Shown here: in pieces, positions 1 through 11,400 of the stretch
Layout: the number at the start of each line of letters is the position of its first letter
Numbering within the stretch: position 1 is the stretch's first letter
From: Diadema setosum
Taxonomy: Eukaryota > Echinodermata > Echinoidea > Diadematoida > Diadematidae
Direction of reading: 5' to 3'
DNA: 64,000 bases
NCBI GenBank assembly: GCA_033980235.1
Contig: CM067070.1
Location: 22,218,199-22,282,198 of the forward strand
The notes under the pieces: model-generated
Seen by the model: the letters and a program-made list of their open reading frames with translations, nothing else
What the model was told of the DNA's origin: nothing
Databases searched by the model: none
Made by a program: the position numbers and the translations under genes

Positions 1-1594
1 AGGGTACCACAGTCAAATACGCATTTTTCAACATTTTTAGGTCAATCTAACTCAAGTTCTATTTTTTTTGTTCCAATTACGAAATATGAAATTATTGATA
101 TTGTTACTGCAATGAACGACAAGCGAAGTGCTGGTTATGATGACATAAGTAATTTCATTTTAAAGGGAATTATATTTTTAATCGCTGATCCACTTTCACA
201 TATTTTGAATAGATCTATATTATGTGGTGTTTTTCCTGATTTTATGAAAATAGCTAAGGTTTTCCCTTTATTTAAAAAAGGAGATGGTTCTGATATGAGT
301 AATTACAGGCCCATTTCTTTGCTTTCATCTTTATCTAAAATTTTGGAAAAATTGATATTTAAAAGAACGATTAATTTTTTAAATTTTCATAATGTTTTTA
401 CAAATTCTCAATTTGGGTTTCGTCAGAAACACAGTACCATTCATGCCCTTTTGAAGTTTATCGATCACGCAGCGCATACTATTGATAATCATTCTCATCT
501 TATTGGTATATTCCTGGACTTCTCCAAGGCCTTCGATACAATAAATCATGAAATTTTACTTCGCAAGTTGTCTCATTATGGAATAAGGGGGAAGGCCTTG
601 GAGTGGTTCAGGAGCTACCTGCAAAACCGCAAACAATACGTATCTCTGAATGGGAACGTTTCAAGTCTCGAATTCATTAAGTGTGGCGTCCCACAGGGTA
701 GCTTATTAGGACCTTTACTTTTTATCATTTATATTAATGATTTTTGCAGATCATCCGACGTGTTGTCATTTATACTTTTTGCTGATGATTCAAATATTTT
801 CTTTTCACATCAAAATCCAGATAAACTCGTGCACATTGTTAATTCCGAATTGAAAAAAGTGACCCAGTGGATAAGAGCTAATAAATTATCTCTTAATCTT
901 TTGAAAACTAAATATATGTTATTTAGCAATTCTATAGAAGCATTACGTAAGGAGATTATTTTTGATGACAGCCTATTAGAACGCGTATCTCATATAAAAT
1001 TCCTTGGGATTACAGTAGACGATAAATTATCATGGAGGCCACATATTATTAAGATTAGTACAATAATTTCACGTAATATTGGTATCATTAATAGACTTAA
1101 GTTTCATATACCATTGTCTTCTTTGCTGACGTTGTATTTCTCTTTAATTTTACCTTATCTTAATTACGGTCTTTTAGCATGGGGTATAGTGCTCATCAAA
1201 CTTTATTAGATAGACTATTGTTATTACAAAAAAGGGCACTTCGTGTTATTTGTGGCGTCCCGCCACGTTCCCATACAGATCCATTATTCACTAAATACAA
1301 GATTTTAAAAATTAAAGATTTGTATTTTTTTCAACTTGGACAGTTTATGTTTAATTTCAAAGCAAATGCACTTCCCTGTATATTCAATTCAATGTTCATC
1401 AGTTTTTCTATAATTATCCCACCAGGCAATCTTCTGAGTTTCATTTACCCCTTCTGAGAACATTATTGGCTCAGAATACATTTATATACACAGGCCCTAT
1501 ATTCTGGAATTCATTAAGTTGCGAAATGAAAAATTCTCCTTCTTTGTACTCTTTTAAGCGGAAGTTGAAATCCTTTCTGTTAAACCCTCTCTGA
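1..1594 (+). pseudogene. Non-LTR retrotransposon reverse transcriptase, truncated and frameshifted
   Basis: This is the reverse transcriptase part of a CR1/L2/Jockey-type LINE. The frame is open from the window edge, so the start lies outside. Visible family motifs are SAGYDDIS, NYRPISLLSSLSKILE, FGFRQKHST, DFSKAFDTINHE, GVPQGSLLGPLLF (from about 685), the catalytic FADD box (about 778-789) and KFLGITVDDKLSW. The first frame ends at 1,209. The next block, with LLLQKRALRVICG and HTDPLF, is read in another frame from about 1,179 to 1,457. The C-terminal GPIFWNSL block with FKRKLKSFLLNPL is in a third frame and stops at 1,594. At least two frameshifts make it inactive. No endonuclease domain is visible. 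The RT assignment is firm; the exact clade is inference. Confidence 0.93.
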
Positions 1595-2202
1595 TTTTTC
1601 GCTTTTATTAACCAAGTCCCAACAACCACAGAGTTCATCATCCAACCATCAATCAATTAATCTCTGAATTTATTATAATGAAATAGCCATCATAATCTCT
1701 GCACGGCTGTATGCAGCCACCAGCTGTTTGAAGCACCTCTTCAATTCCCTCTTCAATTTCCTCTTTCGTTTCCCTCTTTCGTTTCCCTGATCAGCGTGTA
1801 GGCATTCTCTTTCTTCTTTACTTCCTTCCTTCCTTTTTTCCATCTATTTTGTCGAGTCGTGTCATGTTGCTGTGTGTCTCCTATTTTGTTCCGTCTTGTC
1901 TTAAATTATACTTGGCTAAGCATATGCAAATAAGTATTTCATTAGATTTTTCTTGAGGGGTTCACAATCTACAAGCTTGCTTTTTAGTGGACCTCTCAGT
2001 TCTTTTTTTTTCCAACTGAAACATAACCTTGTATTTTTTTTTGCGTATACATGCATGTAACTTTATTATTGTATCATTTGATATCATTTGCAAGATGTAT
2101 GTACACGATTGTGATATGATTCCTAATTTATACTGTGTTATGTTCTGTTGGAAAAAGGAGAAGAATATAATAAAATGAAATGAAAATGAAATGAAATGAA
2201 AA
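1595..2202 (+). mobile_element. 3' UTR and tail of the LINE at the left edge
   Basis: This non-coding stretch follows the LINE stop codon and ends in an ATGAAATGAA microsatellite (about 2,170-2,202), which is a typical simple-repeat tail for this group. An 11-bp hairpin stem with two G-U pairs (1,955-1,965 with 1,987-1,997) encloses a short AAGC/GCTT inner stem. The same arrangement is seen in four other LINE tails in the window. AATAA-like sequence precedes the tail. Confidence 0.75.
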
Positions 2203-3540
2203 ATGGGTTAGCATGGTAACAGCATATTTTGAATGAAAATCATCAAAAAATACTGTGGATTCAATTAATTCCCTCAGTCTTTGAGCATTTTGCTTGAAAT
2301 TTGGCACATTTGACCGCAACACAGAGCGTATCAAAAAAGATAATCCAACTTTGGAGGGCTGCCATTTCTTACTTGTCAGTTATGAAGAGCACAATGTTAG
2401 TTATTAGTACCTAATTATTTTGACAAATGTCATGTATGACTGAGCACATGGACTTTAAAGACAACAATGTAAAATTGCACTTTTTCCAAGTTTGTGTGTT
2501 ATTGTGAAGGAACAGTGCATATCTCACTGCATGGATGAAATCTGTCAATGAAAGTGGGCAAATCATCAGGCCAGCCTGCACGACAGCAGATTCGTGTTCT
2601 ACGGTTTCTTTGACGTTTTATGGTTCATAACCTTTATCACGGCCGCGTTGTCGATATTTGGTCCTCCCCATTAAGGCGAAACCATTATCCATTTTACTGA
2701 CAAAGATGTGCAAACTTCATCTTTTGTCATTGTTGAAGAACGTGTTGCCATCATGGCAACAGCATATTTTGAATGGAAAATCATGCTAAAATACTGTGAA
2801 TCTAGTTAACTCCCGGAGTCTTGAGCATTTGGCTTGAAATTTGGCACATGTGACTGCTATACTACATTCATGTGCAAATTTATTCTTTTGTCATTGTTGA
2901 ACACTGTGTTGCCATGGTAACAGCATATTCTTAATGAAAATTAAAAGATACTGTAGATTCAGTGAACCCCCTCAGTCTTTAAGCATTTTGTGTGAAGTTT
3001 GGCACATGTGACCGCTATAGTACAAAAATGTGCCAACTTCATCTTTTGTCATTGTTGAACGATTTGTTGCCATAGTAACAGTATACATGTTTTTTTAATG
3101 GAAATCATAAAAAGTTGGAATTTAGCCAACTCTTATTTTTTCTTAGCATTTGGCTTCAAATTTGGCACATGTTACCACTATATTACCTAGCTGTACAATA
3201 TTGGTCTTTCGTCACTTTTGGAAAACATGTTGTCATGGTATCAGCATATTTTTAATGAAAATCATACATAATATTGTGGATACACCTATCTCCCTCAGGT
3301 TTTGAGCATTTGACATGTGACAGCTATGATATATCCTTGTGCAAACTTTTTTGTTAATGTCAAACATTGTGTTACATGTTAACTGCATTTTGTAATGAAA
3401 ATCATAGAAATTGCTGATTTATTTACTTAACTCACTCAGGATTTGAGCACTTGACTTTGATAAGGTATGGCACATGTGACTATCAGTGAGCAAAATATAC
3501 ATTTGTTTAATGATGAACAATACATTGTCGTGGTAATTGT
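2203..3540. repeat. Degenerate tandem satellite, about 165 bp per unit, split by another repeat
   Basis: Units begin with variants of GTTGCCATGGTAACAG, continue with CTGTGGATTCA and CTCAGTCTTTGAGCATTT, and end with TTTGGCACATGTGACC and TTTTGTCATTGTTGAA. Starts are visible near 2,203, 2,744, 2,908, 3,066, 3,229 and 3,369, with divergence increasing to the right. The first unit is separated from the others by a different dispersed repeat (2,315-2,705). No coding potential is seen. Confidence 0.75.
2315..2705. repeat. Dispersed repeat, related to the foldback at 21.9-22.7 kb
   Basis: The stretch starting ACAGAGCGTATCAAAAAA and running through CTGAGCACATGGACTTTAAA and TTTTTCCAAGTTTG matches both arms of the inverted repeat at 21,905-22,720. 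It interrupts the satellite array here, so it looks like a single-arm insertion or a solo copy. No ORF. Confidence 0.6.
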
Positions 3541-6500
3541 TTTTCCCCCCTCTCTCAATAAGAGGCATACAATAGATTTCGTTTTGATAGTTTTCGTTGA
3601 GATGGAACTTCAGGTTTCCACCTTTTTGGTGAGATAATGAGAAACTTCTTATGAAATATGTAAGATCATGTAATTCTAAGAGGGATTCAAAATTCCTTTG
3701 AAGAAAATTGGTTTTGAAATGGATAAGATATCCAACACAAAGGGATCCTAAAGGGACCAGCCGTTTACTCGAATCGCTTTGTTCTATCCTGGTTTTGAAT
3801 ATCTCAGCGATTTCAAAGTCTATTGATTTTCATCAAATAAATTTTGAATTCCTCTTAGAATTGTGTGATCTGCAACATTTCATAAATGGTTTGTTAGTAT
3901 CTCGCTAAAGGATAAAAGCTCAATCATCATCATCTTCACCATGGTCCAATACTATATACCATCCCGTTAGATGCCAAAACGAAAGAGCTATTTAGATAGA
4001 AGACTGCAAAATCTAAAGAGACATTTGATGGGCCAGTAAAGCAACAACGGCCTTACATTGTCTATTAGATAAACAGGTAATGATCTTTTTTTCACGACTA
4101 TTGCACCACCATAATTATCGAGTAAAGATCATGCAAATAAGACTTCACATAACACCTTTATTAAAGAATGACAACAATCTGTGCCTGATGCAATAATTGC
4201 TACCAAGTCCATCTTGTCGGTGTTGTATTAATTATTTGTTGTCTGTAACACCCCTAACTCTCCCCCATTATGTAATAAATTAGGGTGAAATGCCTTTTCA
4301 TAATATTGCACTATATTTTAAATTGAGCTTTTCAAATAACTGGATAATGATCACAACAAATATGTAAAATTAGTTGCTACGACTTTCCCTCAATTATCTC
4401 ACACGAAGTGTACATCCGCCATGGTTAAGGCTATCGATACATTGCTGTTACAGCAAAGTATATTCCCGCCAATTCTAATCATACACATTTTACACATACA
4501 TACAGACATACGGAAAGAATAAGGAGTTATCAGTTTTGTCATTAATTTTTCTTTCATTCTACTTCGCTGTTTTTAAAGGAGCACTGCTAGAATTCTACTT
4601 TTTGAGTCAATTTGAAGGTATACATGGGTAATGCCCATCCTATTGTGTAGATTCAATGATTTATTGTCATTTTTTTACTCCCGTTGAAATAGATATCTGC
4701 TGGTTCGAAGGTAGCATTAACACGAAAGTCATATTCGTACTCATTATTTGAATTGTGTATACTGATGCAGACGTAAGAGGTGAATGTGACTGAACTTTAT
4801 GATTCGAATGTGGTGTTTGCACAGCCAGCCTAAGTCTAATGTTTTCTTTACAGTACATTTTTTTTTTTCAGGTGAGCCTCTGTTGTTGCACACAACGCTC
4901 TTTAATATGTTGATTAAATTGTGCTCAAGTTCATGTTTGAAGTAATTTTGCACAAAGATCACCCTGAAAATTCCAATAAGGTTAATAAATCAACATTACC
5001 GAATTCAAAATATTGTCATGTTTTCCAGAAACAGTAATACCAATCATTATTACAAAGCACATTCCATTAAAGATCTCATATAGAATTATGTTATATGACA
5101 GAACAACTACATGTACTCTTCTAAAAAAAAAAAAAAAAAAAAAAAAATTACTGCTCCTAAATCACCACCAGTCTACAACGAATATTGAGTTCAAATAGAA
5201 TGAAGGAAAATATTCTGAAATAAAAAAGGACTGAAAATGATCCCTCTTGATGGGGTGAATAACAGAATAGAGTGAGTGTAAAGTGAATTTTGAGTGAAAT
5301 GTTTATTTTCACTCATTTTGGGGTGACGTCAGGGATCACTCAAAGATTTGTTATTGATCCCCGAGGTCACTTTAAAATAAGAGAAAAAAAATCATATTAT
5401 ACCATGGTTGCAAGAATTAGCATTAAATTCAAAAGGTCTCAACTCATATTTTATTGCCCATTGTTTATACCTAGCACATGCCTCGAGGAACCCGTCATAT
5501 CACGCAGATGTGTATTTAGGAAGGTGACAAAAAAGGAATGGACTTGGAGTAACTCTGGGTTACATGAAATGATGCACGATGAGATTCAGAACGCAAACAT
5601 TCACACAATATAGTTCTCACCCATCATGTACAGTTTGAGTATGCATTTTTTATTTCTTGTTTGGAGGCCTTTTTTGAATGGGGGTGGGGTCTTTTTTCAC
5701 ATGCAAAAAAAAAATAATCAGTTATGTTGTCTACGTCAATGGCTGACATGTTTTGTAACTGACATTGAAATTAACAAATTTCAGATATCTGTGTGAAATT
5801 TCATCTTCCATCTTTTAGAATACAGGACCAGAAAGTCAAGGCATAACAAATGTATTAAAGATTGCAATCACAAAGCAGTATTTCAGTTAGAAAGTACTTG
5901 TCATAGGTCCCAGCTCTATATCTTAGAAACCTGGTAATGTACGTTCGAACAAAGTATTAGGAACAACGGGGGTAATTAGTAATATCTGCCTGTGTGTCTT
6001 TTACTTGCATGAAAAAATTATATTTGACTCACATTAAAGCCGCAAAGATGCATCAATATTTAGGTTGTATCCTAATTGATATGGTCTCACGTTAGTAAAC
6101 ATTTCAAATTATAGAGCTGAACAACTCTGTTCATGCACGTACCATAATGATGTAAAGTTTTTTTTTTTTAATAGTTACCACGATCTACCAACAGACTCAA
6201 ACACCGGCTCACTGCATAATTTGTCAAAGGCATACAGAATTCAATATGGCTTACAGAAAGGACGAAATTGAACATACATTGATTATTCAACTTACAGGTA
6301 AAAAGAAAGGCATATTTCTATATTGACTGTAACAGGGTCACAGGAGAAGATCTCGACCTATTACATATACTAGTGTTAGCTCTTATATAATCATCAAGTG
6401 GCATACACAATTTGCATATGCTTTTTAATAAAGTACTCCTAAGATAAAGCACTAATTTGACTGATTTTTTTATCAATCAATATAATTATATTACGACCAT

Positions 6501-7100
6501 TTGCTAACAAAAATGTTAATAAAATGACAAGCTATATTCAATGTATATTATGTCAGTTGCATGACAGTCCCTACATTGCTATCATTATTTTGCAGTCAGC
6601 AATCGGTTTTCATGATGATTACGATTTACACTTGATAACATTCCAATGCATTTCCTCCTTTTCACATAATGCAGTATAAAGTTTTATTTTTTATATCTGC
6701 TATGATCTTTTTTTTTAACAAATAGTAGCCTGCAGCAGAGCTTCTAATCACTCAAAAAGTACATTCTTGGCAGCCATTTTGCTCATACAAAATAGATACG
6801 TTTTTCGCTAAATAACAGTGCGTGGGAACCGCGTTTGTTGGCTTCGTTGTACTTGACCAGTTCCAATCTCACTCCTTATTGACGTTAGCACTCGTAGTTT
6901 ACCCACTCGTCTGTGTACATAAAAAAAAATAACAGAGTTCACTGGTGCCTTTGTATACAAGTCTCTGTGGCTCTTTCAGCTCCAAACACAATGCTCAAAT
7001 TATCTAGGATCGGGAACAATAAAAACGTTTCACACTCTTTACGTCACAAATGTAAGAAAAATGAGTCAATATTTGCCCTTTATCTCACAACGCAGTGTGA
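3541..7100. other. AT-rich sequence with no gene recognised
   Basis: I see only short open frames without family motifs, a 23-base A run near 5,125-5,147 and scattered T runs. No convincing splice-flanked exon, tRNA or intact mobile element was found on either strand. Small undetected exons cannot be excluded. Confidence 0.5.
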
Positions 7101-7106
7101 GATCTA

Positions 7107-7230
7107 GGCGGGGGTGCACAGAGCACCCCCGTCCCCTTTGATTTTTACAGAAACCACAGCTGGTTAAACCTTGAAGTGAAGAAATATATTTTTGCTCCCT
7201 TCCTTAACGGAATTCCTGGATCCGCCACTG
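7107..7230. mobile_element. Degenerate GGCGGATCC-type MITE
   Basis: The segment begins with a GC-rich repeat (GGGGTGCACAGAGCACCCCC) and ends in GGAATTCCTGGATCCGCCACTG split around 7,209-7,230. That end is shared with copies near 14,255, 17,539, 52,563 and 54,991. The left terminus is eroded. Confidence 0.5.
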
Positions 7231-7261
7231 AAAAAAAAAAAGAAGGAAAAGTAGAAATTAC

Positions 7262-8020
7262 GCGGTGCGTAATATATGCCCCCGCCGGAAATTTTGTAGC
7301 AAAATGTACAATATAGGTCAAAAATCAAGGGCAAAGGTCAAAGAAGTCAAAGGTCAAAATTCTGTGTAGAAGTTTTGAAGCCCTCACCTAGTGCCATCAC
7401 AAAAAGCAAACGGAATCAAAATCGGGTTAGAAATGGCGAAGGAGTAACATTTTGTAGCCAATGTACAATATAGGTCAAAAATCAAGGTCAAAGAAGTCAA
7501 AGGTCAAAATTCTGTGTAGAAGTTTTGAAGCCCTCACCTAGTGCCATCACCTAAAGCAAACAGAATCAAAAGCGGGTTAGAAATGGCGATGGAATAGCAT
7601 TTTGTAGCCAATGTACAATGTAGGTCAAACATTAAGGTCAAAGGTCAAAGAAGTCAAAGGTCAAAATTCTGTGTAGAAGTTTTGAAGCCCTCACCTAGTG
7701 CCATCACATAAAGCAAACAGAATCGAAATCGGGTTAGAAATGGCGATGGAGTAGCATTTTGTAGCAAAATGTACAATATAGGTAAAAAATCAAGGTCAAA
7801 GAAGTCAATGGTCAAAATTCTGTGTAGAAGTTTTGAGGCCCTCACCTAGTGCCATCACATAAAGCAAACGAAATCGAAATCGGGTTAGAAATGGCGAAGG
7901 AGTAGCATTTTGTAGCATTTTGATCACACACGGACGCACGCACACACGGACACACGGACGCACGGACATACACACGGATCCGTTTCATAGTCCCCTGCTT
8001 GAACTTGTTCGGCGGGGACA
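7262..8020. repeat. Tandem repeat with AGGTCA half-sites inside a GC-ended element
   Basis: Four units of about 150-160 bp start near 7,296, 7,456, 7,606 and 7,761. Each has TAGCAAAATGTACAATATAG-like sequence, a run of GGTCAAAG motifs, and AGAAGTTTTGAAGCCCTCAC. One exact AGGTCAAAGGTCA lies at 7,635-7,647. The block ends in a CGGACGCA-type repeat (about 7,925-7,980). It is flanked by CCCCCGCCG on the left and CGGCGGGGAC on the right, which look like inverted termini. Apparent reading frames here only reflect the repeat. Confidence 0.7.
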
Positions 8021-8427
8021 AAAATGAGAAGAGGCATTTATATATAGCTATGACGACGCGGATCTAAACATTTTTTTTTTCTTTTCTGTTTCGCCGACTT
8101 TACTACCTTTACGTGCCATGTATTATGCAGATACAAGAGCACTATCCTAGGTAATCACAGCAGCGTTCTGATCATATAGGCGCAATATTTACATTCGGCG
8201 TAATCTAACACTAACAGTCCGTATCAAAGGTGAAATGATCTTGTAATTGCTTTATGAGACTGCTACGATTTCTGGTGGGTTTTGTAGTCTCGTACTTCTA
8301 GGGTGAAGCTCAGACTAGTTGGAGCTACAGTTACGGATGAGCAGGAGCTAGGTTCTCAGGGAGTACTGACAATGACGCTCAACTTCCATTACATATTCGA
8401 CAGATCAGTTATCGACGGCACCACGAA

Positions 8428-8482
8428 ATGCCTTATTGCAAACCTGCCACCATCTTCTTGTTTCTGATCCTGAGCAAATCAG
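8428..8482 (+). CDS. Signal-peptide exon of the plus-strand Ig gene
   Basis: ATG at 8,428 opens MPYCKPATIFLFLILSKS followed by one base of the next codon (18 codons plus 1, phase 1). The donor is GTAAGG. A short polar start followed by a hydrophobic core IFLFLIL is typical of a secretion signal. The phase matches the acceptor of the first Ig exon at 10,266. No TATA box is obvious upstream. Confidence 0.7.
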
Positions 8483-11400
8483 GTAAGGCATTATTCAGGA
8501 TACCAGAGATAAGCTTACTAAAGTTCATGTAGTTAACATAGACGGAAATTCATGCAATCTGTGACTGTACGTGTTGTAGGGCGTACTAGCAATAATATGC
8601 TAACTGCGCAGACCTTGGTGCGGTGACAGTGGTCTATAAGTGATCTTATCTACAGCAACAGTAGCAAGAAATCACAATTTACGGAAAGCCAGTCCAATTT
8701 GTATTTGATATTTATAAAATGTGTGACATGGGGATCTGCCGCTGCACCCCCATGCAACTGGATCAATGGCTTGTTTACTGAGAGTCTTCTCAATCACTTG
8801 GTCTTCGTGTTACTGTATTAAATTGCCCTGAATTTTTCTATACGTGTAAATGTATTACAACATGTGAATAAAAAATGTGAAATAAAAATTTCTCACTTAG
8901 CTTATTCAGTAATGTCTGGTTGATTTTTGCTTGTCGGTTTGCAGAAACCAGGGAGGTGGATTTCACCTCCGTACAGAGCTGTACAGAGAGGATTATGTTC
9001 GCAGTTATGACCCAAGAGGTCACTCCCTTGCGCAGTAAATCTGTAGGATCTTTTAGGACTGTAGTACACTTTCTGCATTTTCCTATCTGAATTTTGAAAT
9101 TCTGAAATAAGTTTGTGATACAAATGGTTATACTATTTGAGTTTCCTCACTCTTGACCCATGTAACAACAATTATAAAATTATATTATATATAATTGTAA
9201 ATGATTTCATTGTACTAAATCATATGAAAATGATTTGACAGAGATTGGTTAACCTACAACTTTCATTGGCGTTTTTTCTCCTTCCTGTGCAAGCTAAACT
9301 CTCCCGGCCTCCGTCGCAATTTCCTTCGAGTTGACGAGATATTTACCTTTTATCTATAGCAAATACGTGATAGTATGTGACCTTTTGCAGTCCTACTTTC
9401 TTCTCCTTCCAAATTCATGTATTAGGGTAGACCGGTCTGTCGATTACACTGCTGTATTACGGAACACTTCCGAAGAAGTGGATGCAGCGGTTTCGTGAAT
9501 AATTTTGTGCTCTGGTGTGCTGGATATGGGGTTCTGCATTTCGGTTTTGTTTCCCAATTGCACATTTACTTCTTAACCACACTTGCAGGACTTGCTGTTA
9601 TAAAACCAATTATCTTTTGGAGAAGTTCGTGAAATGGTTCACAAAACATTCTAGCATGTGAACAAAATGTTTACACACTTGAGACTGACTTTTCCATAAT
9701 TTCAGGGAATTACTTTTGAACATAACTTCCAAAGAAAGGGACGTTCCTTGTAACCAACTACCAAGTGGGCTTTCTTTGATCATTACATTCTGGGCGTGAA
9801 CACCACTTACTAGTACTTAATTTCTGCCTCTTGTGGGCTGTCATCCCAGGGACCCTCGCTCTAGCGATCCCCGCACCTTACGTGAGACACCCTTTCTCAC
9901 TCTGATATCTTACTTCACTCATGTCCTTGACGTTTAAAAGAAAAGGCCTGTACGGGAAGTGCTCTCTTTCTTCCTGTGCAGTGTAAACTGACATGAACAC
10001 ATACCTTGCACATGAACATCAATTTGGTGTAAAAGGGGTAATAAGATTCCCAGGGGAACTTTCAGATGCGTAACGTAACGCATCACACGTCGTGTCAATG
10101 CGTATATAATCAAGTAGTATTTCTATTGTCAGGACTTCCGTTACCCCCCCCCCCCCCCAACACTCACACATACACACACACGCACACACACACCCTTCTG
10201 TTGTTCTAACCCGGTATATGAGTATTTATTTTCACTGTATAATTATTTCTTCTACACTTCTACAGAATCTGTTCTGCCAGCAAGGGAGGTCGAACTTATT
10301 CAGGGCAGCAGGGAAATCATACCTTGTACGACCGAGCTACCGCCAGGTGTTACTATTCTGGTAACCCAGTGGTACCGAACCGACGAAAATCGAGCTATCA
10401 TCTTGCCTCCAGTGGCACCACCAGTTTATACTGACGATACGGGTGGTTTCCTTCTGTCAGACGACGACACATCGCTCGTGATAGAAAATGTCACCGAAGG
10501 CAACCACTCGGGGCGTTTTGCTTGTGTTGTCACAGCTGAAGTTTCTTCACCCGATCCGCTGCAGTGGAATTTCGATTTCAAAGTAATACGTAAGTTTAGG
10601 ATTCACTACAGCAGTCACATCATTCCCGACTCTTGCTCTTCATTTCGTCTTATTTTGTTTTATTAACTTGATATGTCTCAGGTAACTTTCTCATTAATAA
10701 TTTTTCTACAGAAAAGAAATACGTGCACAACATGTACAAGATATGAAACTTTGTGTGTTTGGTTTCGTGATACGAACTCGTATAACTATGTATAATCTAT
10801 GAACAATCCTTTGCAGAAAGTTTGACAGGGTTGCAAAGGATTGCACCGTCAAACACCACCAACAACAACAACAACAACAAAAACAACAACAATAACACTT
10901 TATAGCTTGGAAACCCTGGAGGAAATCTATAATCTTTATTTCGGGTCCAACGTAAAACAGCAGGTAAACCTGTATAAGGGAGTGGGGGCAAGGAAAGGGT
11001 TCTTGACCCTAACAGTGTGTTTAAGAATCTTAAGTTTAAATTGGTGGAGTATATGAAAATGAAGAGTTTGTTTGCAAAAACCGACAAGTCCATTTTTGAA
11101 GATTTTGAAGTACGGTCTCTGTCATAAAGTACAAAATAATACCTTTTAAATGATATATTGGTCACTACATATAAAGGTACATATTTGAAGTTATGGTCAA
11201 AAGAAGCAAAACATTTCTTATTATTCTCTTTATTTTTCTTGACCTTTAATCGCAAATATCTCCATTTGGCAAATATGGACTTATCGGTTTTTGCAAACAA
11301 ACTCTTCAAATACTTGCAGCTGCTCGATGTACGATAAAAACATGTATTACATTAACTGTTACAATGTTTTAGATGGTAAACGTATCAGAGAATAATACGT

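Noticed and set aside
7654..7845. Minus-strand frame with repeated KTSTQNFDL-type peptides
   Set aside because: It is a translation of the AGGTCA-rich tandem repeat.
7925..7980. CRISPR-like regular repeat
   Set aside because: It is a CGGACGCA-type simple repeat in animal DNA, without spacers or cas genes.
10797..11309. 170-residue minus-strand open frame
   Set aside because: Most of it lies in the 247-bp MITE and a CAA repeat.
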